The notes beneath the pieces were generated by a model. That model did not search any database, had not been told where the DNA came from, and was given only the letters and a program-made list of their open reading frames with translations. The position numbers were made by a program, and so were the translations under genes. A stretch of DNA of 64,000 nt from Rothia sp. ZJ932 (GTDB lineage: Bacteria; Actinomycetota; Actinomycetes; Actinomycetales; Micrococcaceae), in contig NZ_CP070480.1 in NCBI RefSeq assembly GCF_016924835.1, positions 992,001 to 1,056,000 of the forward strand. The letters run 5' to 3'. Numbering within the stretch: position 1 is the first letter of the stretch; each line of letters starts with the position of its first letter. Below, piece after piece: positions 26,424 to 34,870 of the stretch.

Positions 26424-29051
26424 TTACGCCTCTTCAGGCTCAACCACCAGTTCAACATCGCTCACCGTGAGTTCGGTGCCATCAGCTTCAACGAGTACCA
26501 GCTCGGTCACGTTGCCCGCTGCCTTCAGATCGCTTTCGCCAGCTTTAATGCGGGCAATCGCGTCCGCAGGTGCAGTAATGGTTGCAACCTTGACCTTGGT
26601 ACGCTGCTTGACCTTAGCCTCAGACTTAGACTTACGCAGACCGCCCAACGCTTCAGCGACAGTGCGCAGAATTTCTGCGTCTGCACCCTCGGTAAGAGCC
26701 ACGTAGCCCTCAGTGGTTGGCCAGGACGCCCGGTGTACAGAACCCGCACGCCACCAGCTCCAGACCTCATCGGTAGTGAAGGGCATGAAGGGCGCGAACA
26801 GGCGCAGCAGGGCGTCCAGCGTGGTTGCCAGGGTAGCCAAAACAGATGCCTGTTCAGCCTCACCGTGAGCACCGTAGGCGCGGTCTTTAATGAGCTCAAC
26901 GTAGTCGTCAGTGAAGGACCAGAAGAAGGTCTCGGTGATCTGCAGAACCTTGGCGTACTCGTAGTTTTCAAAAGCGGTTGTTGCTTCTTCAACCAGAGCT
27001 TCCAGGCGAGCCAGCAGCGAACGGTCAAGCTCATTGGTGACCTTAGCCGCTGAGTCAGCGGTGAGAATCGAATCCTGGGTTGCGCCCAGGTTCAGCACGA
27101 ACTTCGACGCGTTGAGCAGCTTAATCGCCAGGCGCCGGCCGATCTTCATCTGACCTTCGTCGTAAGCGGTGTCTGCACCCAGACGAGCGGACGCTGCCCA
27201 GTAACGCACTGCATCCGAACCGTACTTCTCGAGCACTTCGTTCGGTACTACCACGTTGCCCTTAGACTTTGACATTTTCTTGCGGTCGGGGTCAAGAATC
27301 CAGCCAGAAAGGGCGGTGTTGTGCCAGGGCACCGAACCAGCCAGAGTCTCGGCGCGTACCACGGTCGAAAAGAGCCAAGTACGAATAATATCGTGACCCT
27401 GCGGGCGAAGATCCATGGGGAAGGTCTTGGTGTGCAAGTCTTCGTTCACGCCCCAACCGGTAGCAATCTGCGGGGTCAGTGAAGAGGTTGCCCAGGTATC
27501 AAGAACATCGGGGTCTGCGACGAAACCACCAGGCACACCACGCTGATCTTCGGTGTAACCTGCGGGAACTTCGGACGCGGGGTCTACCGGCAAATTGGCG
27601 GCATCGGGCAGAATCGGGTTCTCGTAATCGGGCTCGCCCTCAGCATCAAGCGCGTACCAGACGGGGAAGGGAACACCGAAGAAACGCTGGCGTGAAATCA
27701 GCCAGTCACCGTTGAGGCCCTCAACCCAGTTTTCGTAGCGTGAACGCATGAAGGTCGGGTGCCAAACCATCTCGCGACCGCGCTCAATGAGCTTTTCGCG
27801 GCGGTCGGCGTCGCGTCCGCCGTTGCGAATGTACCACTGACGTGAAGCAACGATTTCAAGGGGCTTATCGCCCTTTTCGTAGAACTTGACGGGGTGGGTG
27901 ATCTTCTTGGGTTCGCCCTCCATCTCGTTTTCTTCAACGAGCATCTCAACAACAGCTTTCTGCGCTGAGAAAACGGTTGCACCTGCCATACGTTCGTAGC
28001 GGGCGCGTCCAGCCTCATCAGTGATCCACTCGGGGGTTTCAGACGAGAAGCGACCGTCGCGACCAATGAGGGCGCGGGTCTCCAGCTGCAGTTCACGCCA
28101 CCAGGTCACGTCGGTGGTGTCACCGAAGGTACAGACCATTGCGATACCGGCGCCCTTATCGGGCTGCGCCAGGGGGTGAGCCTTAACCTCAACCTCAACT
28201 CCAAAGAGAGGGGAGGTGACGGTGGTGCCAAACAGAGGCTGGTAGCGCTCGTCATCGGGGTGAGCAACCAGGGCAACACAGGCGGGCAGAAGCTCGGGGC
28301 GAGTGGTCTCAATCCACACCTTTTCACCGTTAGGGCGGTGGAAGGAAATGCGGTGATAGGCGCCCTCGCGCTCCTTATCTTCAAGCTCAGCCTGAGCTAC
28401 AGCGGTGCGGAAAGTAATATCCCACATCGTCGGAGCTTCCGCCATGTAAGCATTGCCCGCCTCAAGATCTTTCAAAAAAGCGAGCTGCGAAACCTTGCGA
28501 GAATGCGCGTCAATAGTGCGGTAGGTGCGTGACCAATCAACCGAAAGACCGAGGGTAGTAAAGAGCTTCTCAAAAACCTTCTCATCTTCGGTGGCAAGCT
28601 CTTCACACAACTCAATGAAATTACCGCGAGAAATACGCGGCCAGTCGCGCTGGTTCTTCGCGGGCTTCTCGGGAGCGGTGAAATCAGGATCGTAAGCAAC
28701 CGCAGGGTCACACAAAACACCGTAGTAGTTCTGCACACGACGCTCGGTGGGCAAACCGTTATCGTCCCAACCTAGGGGATAAAAGACGTTCTTGCCGCTC
28801 ATACGCTTATAGCGTGCCAGCACGTCAGTCTGGGTGTAGGAAAACATGTGACCCACATGCAAAGAACCAGATGCGGTCGGCGGGGGAGTATCGATAGAGT
28901 ACACCTGCTCACGCGTGGTGTTCTCATCAAATGCGTAGGTATTCTCAGCCTCCCAACGCGCAGTGAGTTTCTCTTCAAGACCCTCAAGACCGGGCTTGGT
29001 CGGAACATTGATGGTTACGGGCGTGTCTGTGCCCAAAGTATTATCAGCCAT
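26424..29051 (-). CDS. valS: Valyl-tRNA synthetase
   Basis: Class I aminoacyl-tRNA synthetase charging tRNA-Val, 875 aa from the start chosen. The HIGH signature reads PPPTASGSLHVGHMFSYTQTD (near 57) and the KMSKS loop is DRKKMSKSKGNVVVPNEVLEKYG. The CP1 editing domain lies between them. The C-terminal coiled-coil arm is shortened, as in a group of actinobacterial ValS. MADNTLG (ATG 29051) is the likely start; 29078 (GTG) and 29060 are further in-frame options. No T-box is seen upstream. It diverges from the SDR gene. Confidence 0.95.
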   Translation of the reverse strand: MADNTLGTDTPVTINVPTKPGLEGLEEKLTARWEAENTYAFDENTTREQVYSIDTPPPTASGSLHVGHMFSYTQTDVLARYKRMSGKNVFYPLGWDDNGLPTERRVQNYYGVLCDPAVAYDPDFTAPEKPAKNQRDWPRISRGNFIELCEELATEDEKVFEKLFTTLGLSVDWSRTYRTIDAHSRKVSQLAFLKDLEAGNAYMAEAPTMWDITFRTAVAQAELEDKEREGAYHRISFHRPNGEKVWIETTRPELLPACVALVAHPDDERYQPLFGTTVTSPLFGVEVEVKAHPLAQPDKGAGIAMVCTFGDTTDVTWWRELQLETRALIGRDGRFSSETPEWITDEAGRARYERMAGATVFSAQKAVVEMLVEENEMEGEPKKITHPVKFYEKGDKPLEIVASRQWYIRNGGRDADRREKLIERGREMVWHPTFMRSRYENWVEGLNGDWLISRQRFFGVPFPVWYALDAEGEPDYENPILPDAANLPVDPASEVPAGYTEDQRGVPGGFVADPDVLDTWATSSLTPQIATGWGVNEDLHTKTFPMDLRPQGHDIIRTWLFSTVVRAETLAGSVPWHNTALSGWILDPDRKKMSKSKGNVVVPNEVLEKYGSDAVRYWAASARLGADTAYDEGQMKIGRRLAIKLLNASKFVLNLGATQDSILTADSAAKVTNELDRSLLARLEALVEEATTAFENYEYAKVLQITETFFWSFTDDYVELIKDRAYGAHGEAEQASVLATLATTLDALLRLFAPFMPFTTDEVWSWWRAGSVHRASWPTTEGYVALTEGADAEILRTVAEALGGLRKSKSEAKVKQRTKVKVATITAPADAIARIKAGESDLKAAGNVTELVLVEADGTELTVSDVELVVEPEEA

Positions 29052-29289
29052 GTCTGCCATTCTCTCATGTATTAGCACCAGACGCTAAAGAATTGCCCCC
29101 GGCGTCCCTCTCAACCTGAACCAGCAACGGTGTGACCAGGTTCTGCCATTTTCTCCCATGAATAAGAGGAGTTTTGAGCAGAACGTGGTCACCAGTGAAC
29201 CTCAGACGGTCATACGAGCACGTGCTCAAACAGGGGCAGAAGGCATAGACTGAATACAGACACCAAAAACAGCAACAAGGAGCGCTCAC

Positions 29290-30078
29290 ATGATTCCGGA
29301 AAATCCCTTCACCCCCGAAAACTCTCGTGGCAAAATAGCGGTCGTGACCGGCGCATCCTCAGGTATCGGCCGCGCAACCGTTGAGCAGATGCGCGCCACC
29401 GGCTGGACGGTCTACGCCGCAGCCCGCCGAGCCGACCGCCTCGAAACCCTCGCACAAGAAACCGGCGCTATTGCCCTAACCCTTGACACCACCGACACGG
29501 ACGCCGTACGTGAGACAGCCCAGCGTGTTTTACAAGAAACGGGCGGACGCCTGGACGCACTGGTGAATATCGCCGGCGGCGCTCGCGGTGCTGATACGGT
29601 GGCAACGGGCAGCGCCGAAGACTGGCAGAAGATGTACGAGGTGAACGTTCTGGGCACCCTCAACATGGTGCAGGCTTTCTTACCGGCACTGCGCGATAAC
29701 AGCGAGGGTACGGTGCTGAACTTGACCTCCACAGCAGCCGAAGCTGGCTATGAGGGCGGTGGCGGATACAACGCCTCGAAGTTCGGTGAACGCGCTCTCA
29801 CCGAAGCCTTGCGTCTGGAAGAAGCTGAGAACAACGTGCGCGTGATTGAAATCCGCCCCGGTATGGTACACACCCCCGAGTTTTCAAAGCTGCGTTTGGG
29901 ATCTGATGAGGCAGCCGCTAAAGTCTACGCGGGCGTTGAAAAGCCCCTGCTTGCAGAAGACGTAGCGCAGACTGTCGTTTTCGCCCTCAACGTTCCCCAC
30001 CACATCAACCTCGATCACATCACCATGCGCCCGGTTGCTCAAGCAGCCCAGTACAAGGTGATTCGAAAGGGCATCTAA
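29290..30078 (+). CDS. SDR-family NAD(P)-dependent oxidoreductase
   Basis: Classical short-chain dehydrogenase of 262 aa. TGASSGIGRATVEQM (near 19-33) is the cofactor loop, NIAGGARG the NNAG-like element, NLTSTAAEAGYEGGGGYNASKFGERALTE contains the catalytic Ser/Tyr-x-x-x-Lys (YNASK), and RPGMVHTPEF is the post-catalytic PG motif. AARRADR after the second strand suggests preference for NADP(H). The substrate cannot be told. The next gene begins one base after its stop, so the two are translated from one message; whether this ties the enzyme to tetrapyrrole metabolism is unclear. Confidence 0.88.
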   Translation: MIPENPFTPENSRGKIAVVTGASSGIGRATVEQMRATGWTVYAAARRADRLETLAQETGAIALTLDTTDTDAVRETAQRVLQETGGRLDALVNIAGGARGADTVATGSAEDWQKMYEVNVLGTLNMVQAFLPALRDNSEGTVLNLTSTAAEAGYEGGGGYNASKFGERALTEALRLEEAENNVRVIEIRPGMVHTPEFSKLRLGSDEAAAKVYAGVEKPLLAEDVAQTVVFALNVPHHINLDHITMRPVAQAAQYKVIRKGI

Positions 30079-30079
30079 G

Positions 30080-30790
30080 ATGATTCACGTTATCGCAACT
30101 TCGCACGGCACCGATAATGTTCAGGGGCGTGAGTCTATTGATCTGATTCGCGGTCAGCTGGCTGAAGCCTTAGAATCTGAGTTCCCCGGTAGGTATCAGA
30201 TACATGAGGCATACGTCGATGTTCAAGCCCCTGCCCTTGACGATGTAGTGACCGAGTTCAGCTCAAATGATGAGGTCATCATCGTACCCTTGCTACTGTC
30301 TACCGGTTTTCATACTCAGGTTGATATGCAAAAAGCTGCGGACGCATGCCCGGCAACGGTTCGTATCGCGGCAGCTTTGGGACCTTCAGCTGCCCTGGCT
30401 AAATTGCAGCGCACCCGCCTTGAAGAGGTGGGCTACCTCGGGGGAGAGCCCCTTGTCATGGCAGCAGCCGGGTCATCTCGCCCCGATGGACGCGAGGCAG
30501 TAGCCCTACAGTCTGAGGTACTGAGCACTCTGCTCTCGAACTTTACCCCGCACGGTTTTGTTGCCAAGATTGACCCAAAAATTGGGGATGTAGTCGCTGA
30601 ACATGCCCCCGAATTCATCTCCTCCTACCTGATGGCACCGGGCTTTTTTCAGAATCTTCTGCACAAACTCGATGGTGCATCAGAGGACTTCTCGGTGGCT
30701 GAGCCGCTGGTGGTTCCAGGTGATACTGACGCTGCCGCTATTGTGGCAGGCGTTGCCGCCCAGCGTTTGCAGGAGGCACTCGCGTCCTAA
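30080..30790 (+). CDS. CbiX-like sirohydrochlorin chelatase
   Basis: Chelatase of 236 aa, two CbiX-like halves. It starts IHVIATSHGTDN with the metal-binding His of the SHGT motif, followed by FSSNDEVIIVPLLLSTGFHTQVDMQKA with a second conserved His. The second half (MAAAGSSRPDGREA) has weaker identity. Members insert Fe2+ or Co2+ into sirohydrochlorin. With cobA at 41.2 kb and a precorrin-2 dehydrogenase gene at 46.5 kb, it would complete siroheme for the nitrite reductase (inference). The start is one base after the SDR stop (coupled). Confidence 0.85.
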   Translation: MIHVIATSHGTDNVQGRESIDLIRGQLAEALESEFPGRYQIHEAYVDVQAPALDDVVTEFSSNDEVIIVPLLLSTGFHTQVDMQKAADACPATVRIAAALGPSAALAKLQRTRLEEVGYLGGEPLVMAAAGSSRPDGREAVALQSEVLSTLLSNFTPHGFVAKIDPKIGDVVAEHAPEFISSYLMAPGFFQNLLHKLDGASEDFSVAEPLVVPGDTDAAAIVAGVAAQRLQEALAS

Positions 30791-30807
30791 ATCTTACGCT
30801 GAGACTA

Positions 30808-30868
30808 TTCACCTTTAAATGCACGATTCACCTCTGCCCTTGGGGTGAATCATGCATTTGAAGGTGAA
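30808..30868. repeat. Dispersed palindromic repeat, copy 1
   Basis: The left arm TTCACCTTTAAATGCACGAT continues to CACCTC. The right arm reads its complement (GGGGTGAATCATGCATTTG ... AAGGTGAA) with few mismatches. It lies between convergent gene ends (CbiX-like, + and AbiEi-like, -). Copies 2 and 3 at 31923 and 41083 share the arms. Confidence 0.85.
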
Positions 30869-30890
30869 CGGTGCCAGGTTTTTGCCCACT

Positions 30891-31790
30891 TCACCGCTGA
30901 CCGAAAGCCTTTTTGAGCTTAACGATGAGGCGGTAGGGATGGTTCATCACCTCGTCCCAATCTGTGCGTACCACCGTAAAACCTTGCGCTCTGAGGCGCT
31001 CTTCGCGCTCATTCTGGGCACGGAAAATTTCTTCACGTTCACCAAAGATCTGCCCGTATTTAATGTTCCCATCGAACTCTAAAATGACCATGAAATCCCA
31101 CCAGAGAAAAACAGGGCGGTAGTTTCGCCCCATGACCGTGAGCGTGACCTGTTCTGAGGGAGTGGGCAATCCTGATTCTTTGAGTAAGAGTCGGGTGATG
31201 CTCTCACCTGCGGATTCGCTGTGTTTGCTCATGGCAACAGATACGGCTCGTGCGCGGGCTGCACCTGCTCCTTGAACGCTAGTCAGCGCGTGGGCGAGCG
31301 CGTCCTGGTCGGTTCCAGTGTATAAGGCGCTGTCTGCGAGCGTCACTGATTCTCGAAATGGCCATATTCTGGCGCAGTCTACGACCGTTTCAAGAATAGG
31401 TGTGAGCTGTAGACCGTTGGCGTCGACGGACGCGATCTTTTGTCGGTAATGGCGAATCACATTCAGCGCTTTTGAGGGGCTTTTGCTGGTGCCGATGATG
31501 TTAACCTGCTGGGCAACTCGGATATTCACCAGTCCGTGGAATGCCACCGCGGAGTCATGAGAAAAGACTGGTGTAATTTTCGCTGTTTTGCTGTAGGCGG
31601 TAATCTCGGCTAGGTAACCTTCTGAAGGTTTGAGCGAGTCCCACCAGAGACGCGGGGCGTAGGCGCTACGCCTAATTTTTATGACCTGACCGTTTTTGAC
31701 TCTTATGTCGAGTGCGCTTCTGCCGATACCGCGCTGGTCAAGTTCTGCCGCGGTGAGCACAGCGTTTTGTATGGCCGTGATTCTGTTCAT
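30891..31790 (-). CDS. AbiEi antitoxin-like / DUF559-type endonuclease-fold protein
   Basis: A 299-aa protein of a type common in actinobacteria. The N-terminus (1-60) is a winged-helix AbiEi-antitoxin-like domain (TAAELDQRGIGRSALDIRVKNGQVIKIRRSAYA). The centre carries TPILETVVDCAR. The C-terminus has a Vsr/DUF559-like nuclease core: VFLWWDFMVILEFDGNIKYG (Asp ... Glu-x-Asp), ERE...ENEREERLRAQGFTVVRTDWDEV. No AbiEii toxin partner is adjacent. It is flanked by palindromic repeat copies 1 and 2, with an inverted pair of DnaA boxes in front of its start. A role in defence is possible but not shown. Confidence 0.7.
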   Translation of the reverse strand: MNRITAIQNAVLTAAELDQRGIGRSALDIRVKNGQVIKIRRSAYAPRLWWDSLKPSEGYLAEITAYSKTAKITPVFSHDSAVAFHGLVNIRVAQQVNIIGTSKSPSKALNVIRHYRQKIASVDANGLQLTPILETVVDCARIWPFRESVTLADSALYTGTDQDALAHALTSVQGAGAARARAVSVAMSKHSESAGESITRLLLKESGLPTPSEQVTLTVMGRNYRPVFLWWDFMVILEFDGNIKYGQIFGEREEIFRAQNEREERLRAQGFTVVRTDWDEVMNHPYRLIVKLKKAFGQR

Positions 31791-31839
31791 GGTTCAAGTG
31801 TGAAACAGATGCAACTTTCATGGGGTAAAACCTTGAAAT

Positions 31840-31876
31840 CTGTGGATAACTCCGGGGTTTTAAAAGTTATCCACAG
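31840..31876. promoter_or_regulatory. Inverted pair of perfect DnaA boxes
   Basis: CTGTGGATAACT (31840-31851) and AGTTATCCACAG (31865-31876) are exact 12-bp inverted arms separated by 13 bp. Each contains the consensus DnaA nonamer TTATCCACA. The site lies 50-85 bp upstream of the AbiEi-like gene start and could act as an operator or DnaA-binding site. Confidence 0.7.
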
Positions 31877-31922
31877 GATTTTTGTACACATGACGCAGTA
31901 TTCACAGGAACACGACGGGTTG

Positions 31923-31980
31923 CCTTTAGATGCATGATTCACCTCTGTAGTAGAGGTGAATCATGCAACTAAAGGTGAAT
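31923..31980. repeat. Dispersed palindromic repeat, copy 2
   Basis: CCTTTAGATGCATGATTCAC... pairs with GTGAATCATGCAACTAAAGG..., sharing arm sequences with copies 1 and 3. It lies 20 bp beyond the pdxY stop (minus strand), where a terminator is expected. Confidence 0.85.
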
Positions 31981-31999
31981 CACGGGCGGATGCCCTCCA

Positions 32000-32851
32000 T
32001 TAGCGCACGCGCTCGGCGGTGAACTTTTGAGAGGGGGCTACGTAGGATTCTTGCGATTCGATGAGCTGAAGTTCGCGCTGTCCGGATGCCAGGGTATTTC
32101 TGAGCAGTTCGTAGACGGACGCTGTGGTCAGCTCTAGGGCTTCTTGCAGGGACTTACCTGAGGCGAAGTGCGAGGCGAAGAGTGCTTGGGTAACATCACC
32201 GGAGCCGTTTGCCTTGAGGGGCAGACGGTCGGTGGTGATGAGCCAGGCTTCGTCACCTGAAACAGCCAGCATCTGAATGAAGTTTTCGGGGGTATCGGGG
32301 GTCTGTACTGAGGTGACCAGTACGGTTTTCGGTCCGATTTCCTGTGCCTTAGCTACGGATTCGAAAACATCATCGAGAGTTTCGGGTGAGGTGTTGGTGA
32401 TGAAGCCCAGCTCGAACTGGTTGGGGGTGATGATGTCTGCGTGCTGAATGACGCGGTCACGAATGAGTTCCTGAACCTCGGGGGAGACGAAGCAGCCGCT
32501 GGTAGCATTGCCCAGCACCGGGTCGCAGGAATAGAGAACCTTGGGATTTTTCGCGCGTGCCTTAGCGACGGCGTCCAAGATAGCGTCGCCGATAGATGAG
32601 CCGCCTTGGTAGCCGGAGATAACCAGTGCGGTATCGTCCAAACCACCGCGTTCTTCAATGCCTGTGACGATTTCGCGCACGTCATCGCCTGAGACGAGCG
32701 GCCCGCGCCAGGTGCCGTAGCCGGTGTGGTTTGAGAAGAGAACGGTGTTGACGGGCATGACTTCGTGACCCATGCGCTGCAGGGGGAACACGGCTGCCGA
32801 GTTGCCCACGTGACCGTAGGCAACAGCTGACTGAATAGAAAGAATACGCAT
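32000..32851 (-). CDS. pdxY: Pyridoxal kinase
   Basis: Ribokinase-fold kinase of 283 aa that phosphorylates pyridoxal in the PLP salvage route. The N-terminus MRILSIQSAVAYGHVGNSAAVFPLQRMGHEV is the classic PdxY/PdxK start. SGYQGGSSIGDAIL, YSCDPVLGN, DIITPNQFELGFIT, and the anion-hole segment NGSGDVTQALFASHF follow in order; the usual GTGD reads GSGD. ATG 32851 is chosen because the 22 residues before it are not family-like. The gene ends in palindromic repeat copy 2. Its 5' end is only about 58 bp from the left boundary of the integrated plasmid. Confidence 0.92.
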   Translation of the reverse strand: MRILSIQSAVAYGHVGNSAAVFPLQRMGHEVMPVNTVLFSNHTGYGTWRGPLVSGDDVREIVTGIEERGGLDDTALVISGYQGGSSIGDAILDAVAKARAKNPKVLYSCDPVLGNATSGCFVSPEVQELIRDRVIQHADIITPNQFELGFITNTSPETLDDVFESVAKAQEIGPKTVLVTSVQTPDTPENFIQMLAVSGDEAWLITTDRLPLKANGSGDVTQALFASHFASGKSLQEALELTTASVYELLRNTLASGQRELQLIESQESYVAPSQKFTAERVR

Positions 32852-32908
32852 AGTGCTATTGTGCCATGCACCACCGCGCCCCCGGTAACAGTGGTTACGG
32901 TATGAGAT

Positions 32909-32942
32909 GCATCGCATCTAAGGATCTGCACTAAAACTGTGC
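32909..32942 (+). repeat. Left copy of the 34-bp direct repeat (attL-like)
   Basis: Starts GCATCGCATC and ends AAAACTGTGC; identical to 41004-41037. Immediately to its left, TATGAGAT looks like the TATGCAGAGATC that precedes the right copy with small deletions, so the homology may originally have been longer. No tRNA gene overlaps it. Confidence 0.85.
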
Positions 32943-33646
32943 AGCGCTATATCCACGAACTCATCAAAAACCGGTTACTGTCTGTGGCGCGGGCAGGGAA
33001 GTCCGCGGCGTTCTCTGAGACTGAAGCTAATGAGGCTCCTATCTACACCCTTCTGGTGTCAGGGGGTAAAAATGTCCACCTCTTAAGAACTTTTAAGAAA
33101 TCTGTTAAATCCTTAAAGGACAACACCAAAAATTTTCCTCTAACAGCGGTGGTTGAGTCTACTGCTGACCGTTGGGCAGCTACCGAGCGTCTCAAGAAAG
33201 AGGTTTTGGATCTACGGAAGGTACCTACTGTACTTCTTATGAAGCACCTAGGTAAGATTTTTGCCGCTGGATGGTGTGTACAAGATGTCATTCGAGCTTT
33301 AGAACAGGATCCTGAGGGGATTGTTTACCAAACACGGGGTGCCGGTGGTATGCGCTCAATCTTGGCTTGGCTGCATATTAGGGTCAATGCCTGGAAGCAC
33401 GATGATGGTACTTTGCCTCCTTCTCCTACTCATATTCGGCGCAAGCAGGCTGAGGCTGAGCGTGAGCGTCTGATTGCGCAGCAGAAGCAGATTCTTGAGG
33501 AGATGAATAGGCCGAAGGTTGTGCCTGTACGGGGTCTGAGCCAGGTGCGGTTGATGCGTGAGTATTTGAAGGTGAAGAGGTTTAAGGGGGCTGTGGAGGC
33601 TGCACGGTTGTACCCTGAGCAAGCTCAACTAGTAGAGGGTAGTTAG
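32939..33646 (+). pseudogene. Replication protein, C-terminal half (split by integration)
   Basis: A 236-codon open frame whose real start is missing; a stop lies just upstream of the repeat in this frame. Read through the 34-bp repeat it begins with a helix-turn-helix (HLRICTKTVQRYIHELIKNR). Later come FAAGWCVQDVIRALEQDPEG, GGMRSILAWLHIRVNAWK, and a basic tail. These resemble wHTH replication/plasmid proteins of actinomycetes that carry GWTPADVLHALD-type segments. The N-terminal half is at 40746-41037. In a circular plasmid they would form one protein. Function in replication is inferred from this resemblance and from the par genes next to it. Confidence 0.7.
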
Positions 33647-33759
33647 GCTACCTGGGTTTGATGCTCTAAGGAGCAGTGGCATGCTGCTCATCGTGTGCAA
33701 AGTAGTTCCTATAATGCCTTGGACAAGCGCAAATGCAAAAATATATAAACATAAATCTG

Positions 33760-33797
33760 TATAGCTGTACTTACAGTAAACTGCAAAAACAGCTATA
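33760..33797 (+). promoter_or_regulatory. Inverted repeat in front of parA (probable operator)
   Basis: TATAGCTGT (33760-33768) and ACAGCTATA (33789-33797) form an inverted pair with a 20-bp spacer, directly upstream of the parA ATG at 33807. Small-plasmid par operons are usually autoregulated through such sites. Confidence 0.55.
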
Positions 33798-33806
33798 CTG
33801 ATATAC

Positions 33807-34393
33807 ATGACCTACTACATTGGCATACTTAACAGCAAAGGCGGCGTGGGGAAAACAACCACAGCCATACACCTAGCTCAAGCCCTAGCCCCTCAACACT
33901 CAGTAGAGCTTTGGGACGCTGATCCTCAAGGATCAGCAACCGACTGGGCCTATACCACCGAAGAAAACGGGGCCCGCTACCGTTTAGTGTCACCTCAGTA
34001 AACCACCGCGAAATCACCCGCAAAACAAGCACCGCCGACTTCGTTCTCATCGACACCCCACCGGGAAACAGCCAAGTCCTTGACGCGGCAGCTAACCGCA
34101 GCACTATGCTCATCATCCCCACCAAACCAGCAAGTCTTGATATGGCACGAGTTTGGACCACCCTTGATTCCATCCCGCCCACCTTGCCAGCTATCGTACT
34201 GCTGACCCACGCCAACCCCAGAACAATTAGCTACCACCAGGCCCTAGAAGCCTTGAATGAGGCTAAGATCGCTGTTTTCGATACCCCTATCAAGACCCTA
34301 GAGGCTATTAAGAACAACGCTAATACCTACCCTAAAGACCTGGCAGGTTATGAGCAGGTCGCTGCTGAACTACTGAACCTAGTTGGAGAGTAA
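33807..34393 (+). pseudogene. parA: ParA-type partition ATPase with a frameshift
   Basis: The N-terminal frame has the deviant Walker [19 protein letters not shown] (10-27) and [11 protein letters not shown], and stops after [10 protein letters not shown] at 34001. The rest of the protein continues in another frame: [20 protein letters not shown] (Walker A', B), IIPTKPASLDMARVWTTL, to the stop at 34393. A one-base deletion near 33970 (in the run AACGGGGCCCG) explains the switch. Without it the protein would be about 196 aa, the normal size for small plasmid ParA. It lies 5 bp upstream of the RHH gene and so forms a par operon. Plasmid segregation would now be defective, unless the break is a sequencing error. 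Confidence 0.8.
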
Positions 34394-34398
34394 AACAT

Positions 34399-34614
34399 AT
34401 GAGTGAGAAGAAGAATTTAATGACCCGTGCGGCTGTGCCTGCATCGGTGGCTAAGGCTGATTTTAAGAAGTCTTTTGCGGCAGGGGATTCTGGGCCGAAG
34501 AAGCAGTTGACTGTTAAGTTGGATGAGGTTCGGCATCGGAAGTTGAAGGTGTATGCGAGTGAGCGTGGGATGACGATTACTGAGGTGGTGAGCGGGTTTA
34601 TCGATAGCCTGTAG
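34399..34614 (+). CDS. Ribbon-helix-helix DNA-binding protein (ParA partner)
   Basis: A 71-aa basic protein. The C-terminal half KKQLTVKLDEVRHRKLKVYASERGMTITEVVSGFID has the beta-strand plus two-helix pattern of CopG/Arc-type ribbon-helix-helix regulators (near 33-68). The N-terminal half is flexible and basic. Its position 5 bp after parA indicates the centromere-binding partner of a par operon (inference). ATG 34399. A perfect 9-bp hairpin at 34635-34658 follows the stop. Confidence 0.75.
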   Translation: MSEKKNLMTRAAVPASVAKADFKKSFAAGDSGPKKQLTVKLDEVRHRKLKVYASERGMTITEVVSGFIDSL

Positions 34615-34634
34615 TTCTGTATGTATAGAAAGCT

Positions 34635-34658
34635 GTTTATCTGCTTATACAGATAAAC
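34635..34658 (+). repeat. Hairpin after the par operon
   Basis: GTTTATCTG (34635-34643) and CAGATAAAC (34650-34658) pair perfectly around a 6-nt loop, 20 bp after the RHH gene. No T run follows, so it may be a partition site or operator as easily as a terminator. Confidence 0.5.
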
Positions 34659-34692
34659 GGACGTAACCTGAAAAATTTCGATTTGACAAGAT

Positions 34693-34846
34693 TATGAGGC
34701 TTATTCATTAGGAGTTCCGCAGGCTCACGTTTGCTGCCGACCCTCTCGCCTGGTGTACGTCGCTCATTAGGAGATTCGCGCTATTGCCAAGCCAGTAGTT
34801 TTACTGTGAGTCTACTGCACCTACCCTTATGAATAAGCCCCTCATA
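34693..34846. repeat. Inverted repeat enclosing about 120 bp, no gene
   Basis: TATGAGGCTTATTCAT (34693-34708) is mirrored by ATGAATAAGCCCCTCATA (34829-34846) with a small bulge. The interior holds two copies of CATTAGGAG (near 34706 and 34770). No gene is visible. It has the shape of a very small terminal-inverted-repeat element or a structured RNA. It marks the boundary between the host-like par region and the AT-rich cargo. Confidence 0.6.
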
Positions 34847-34870
34847 TATTTTTGCCTTTAATTCCCACCT

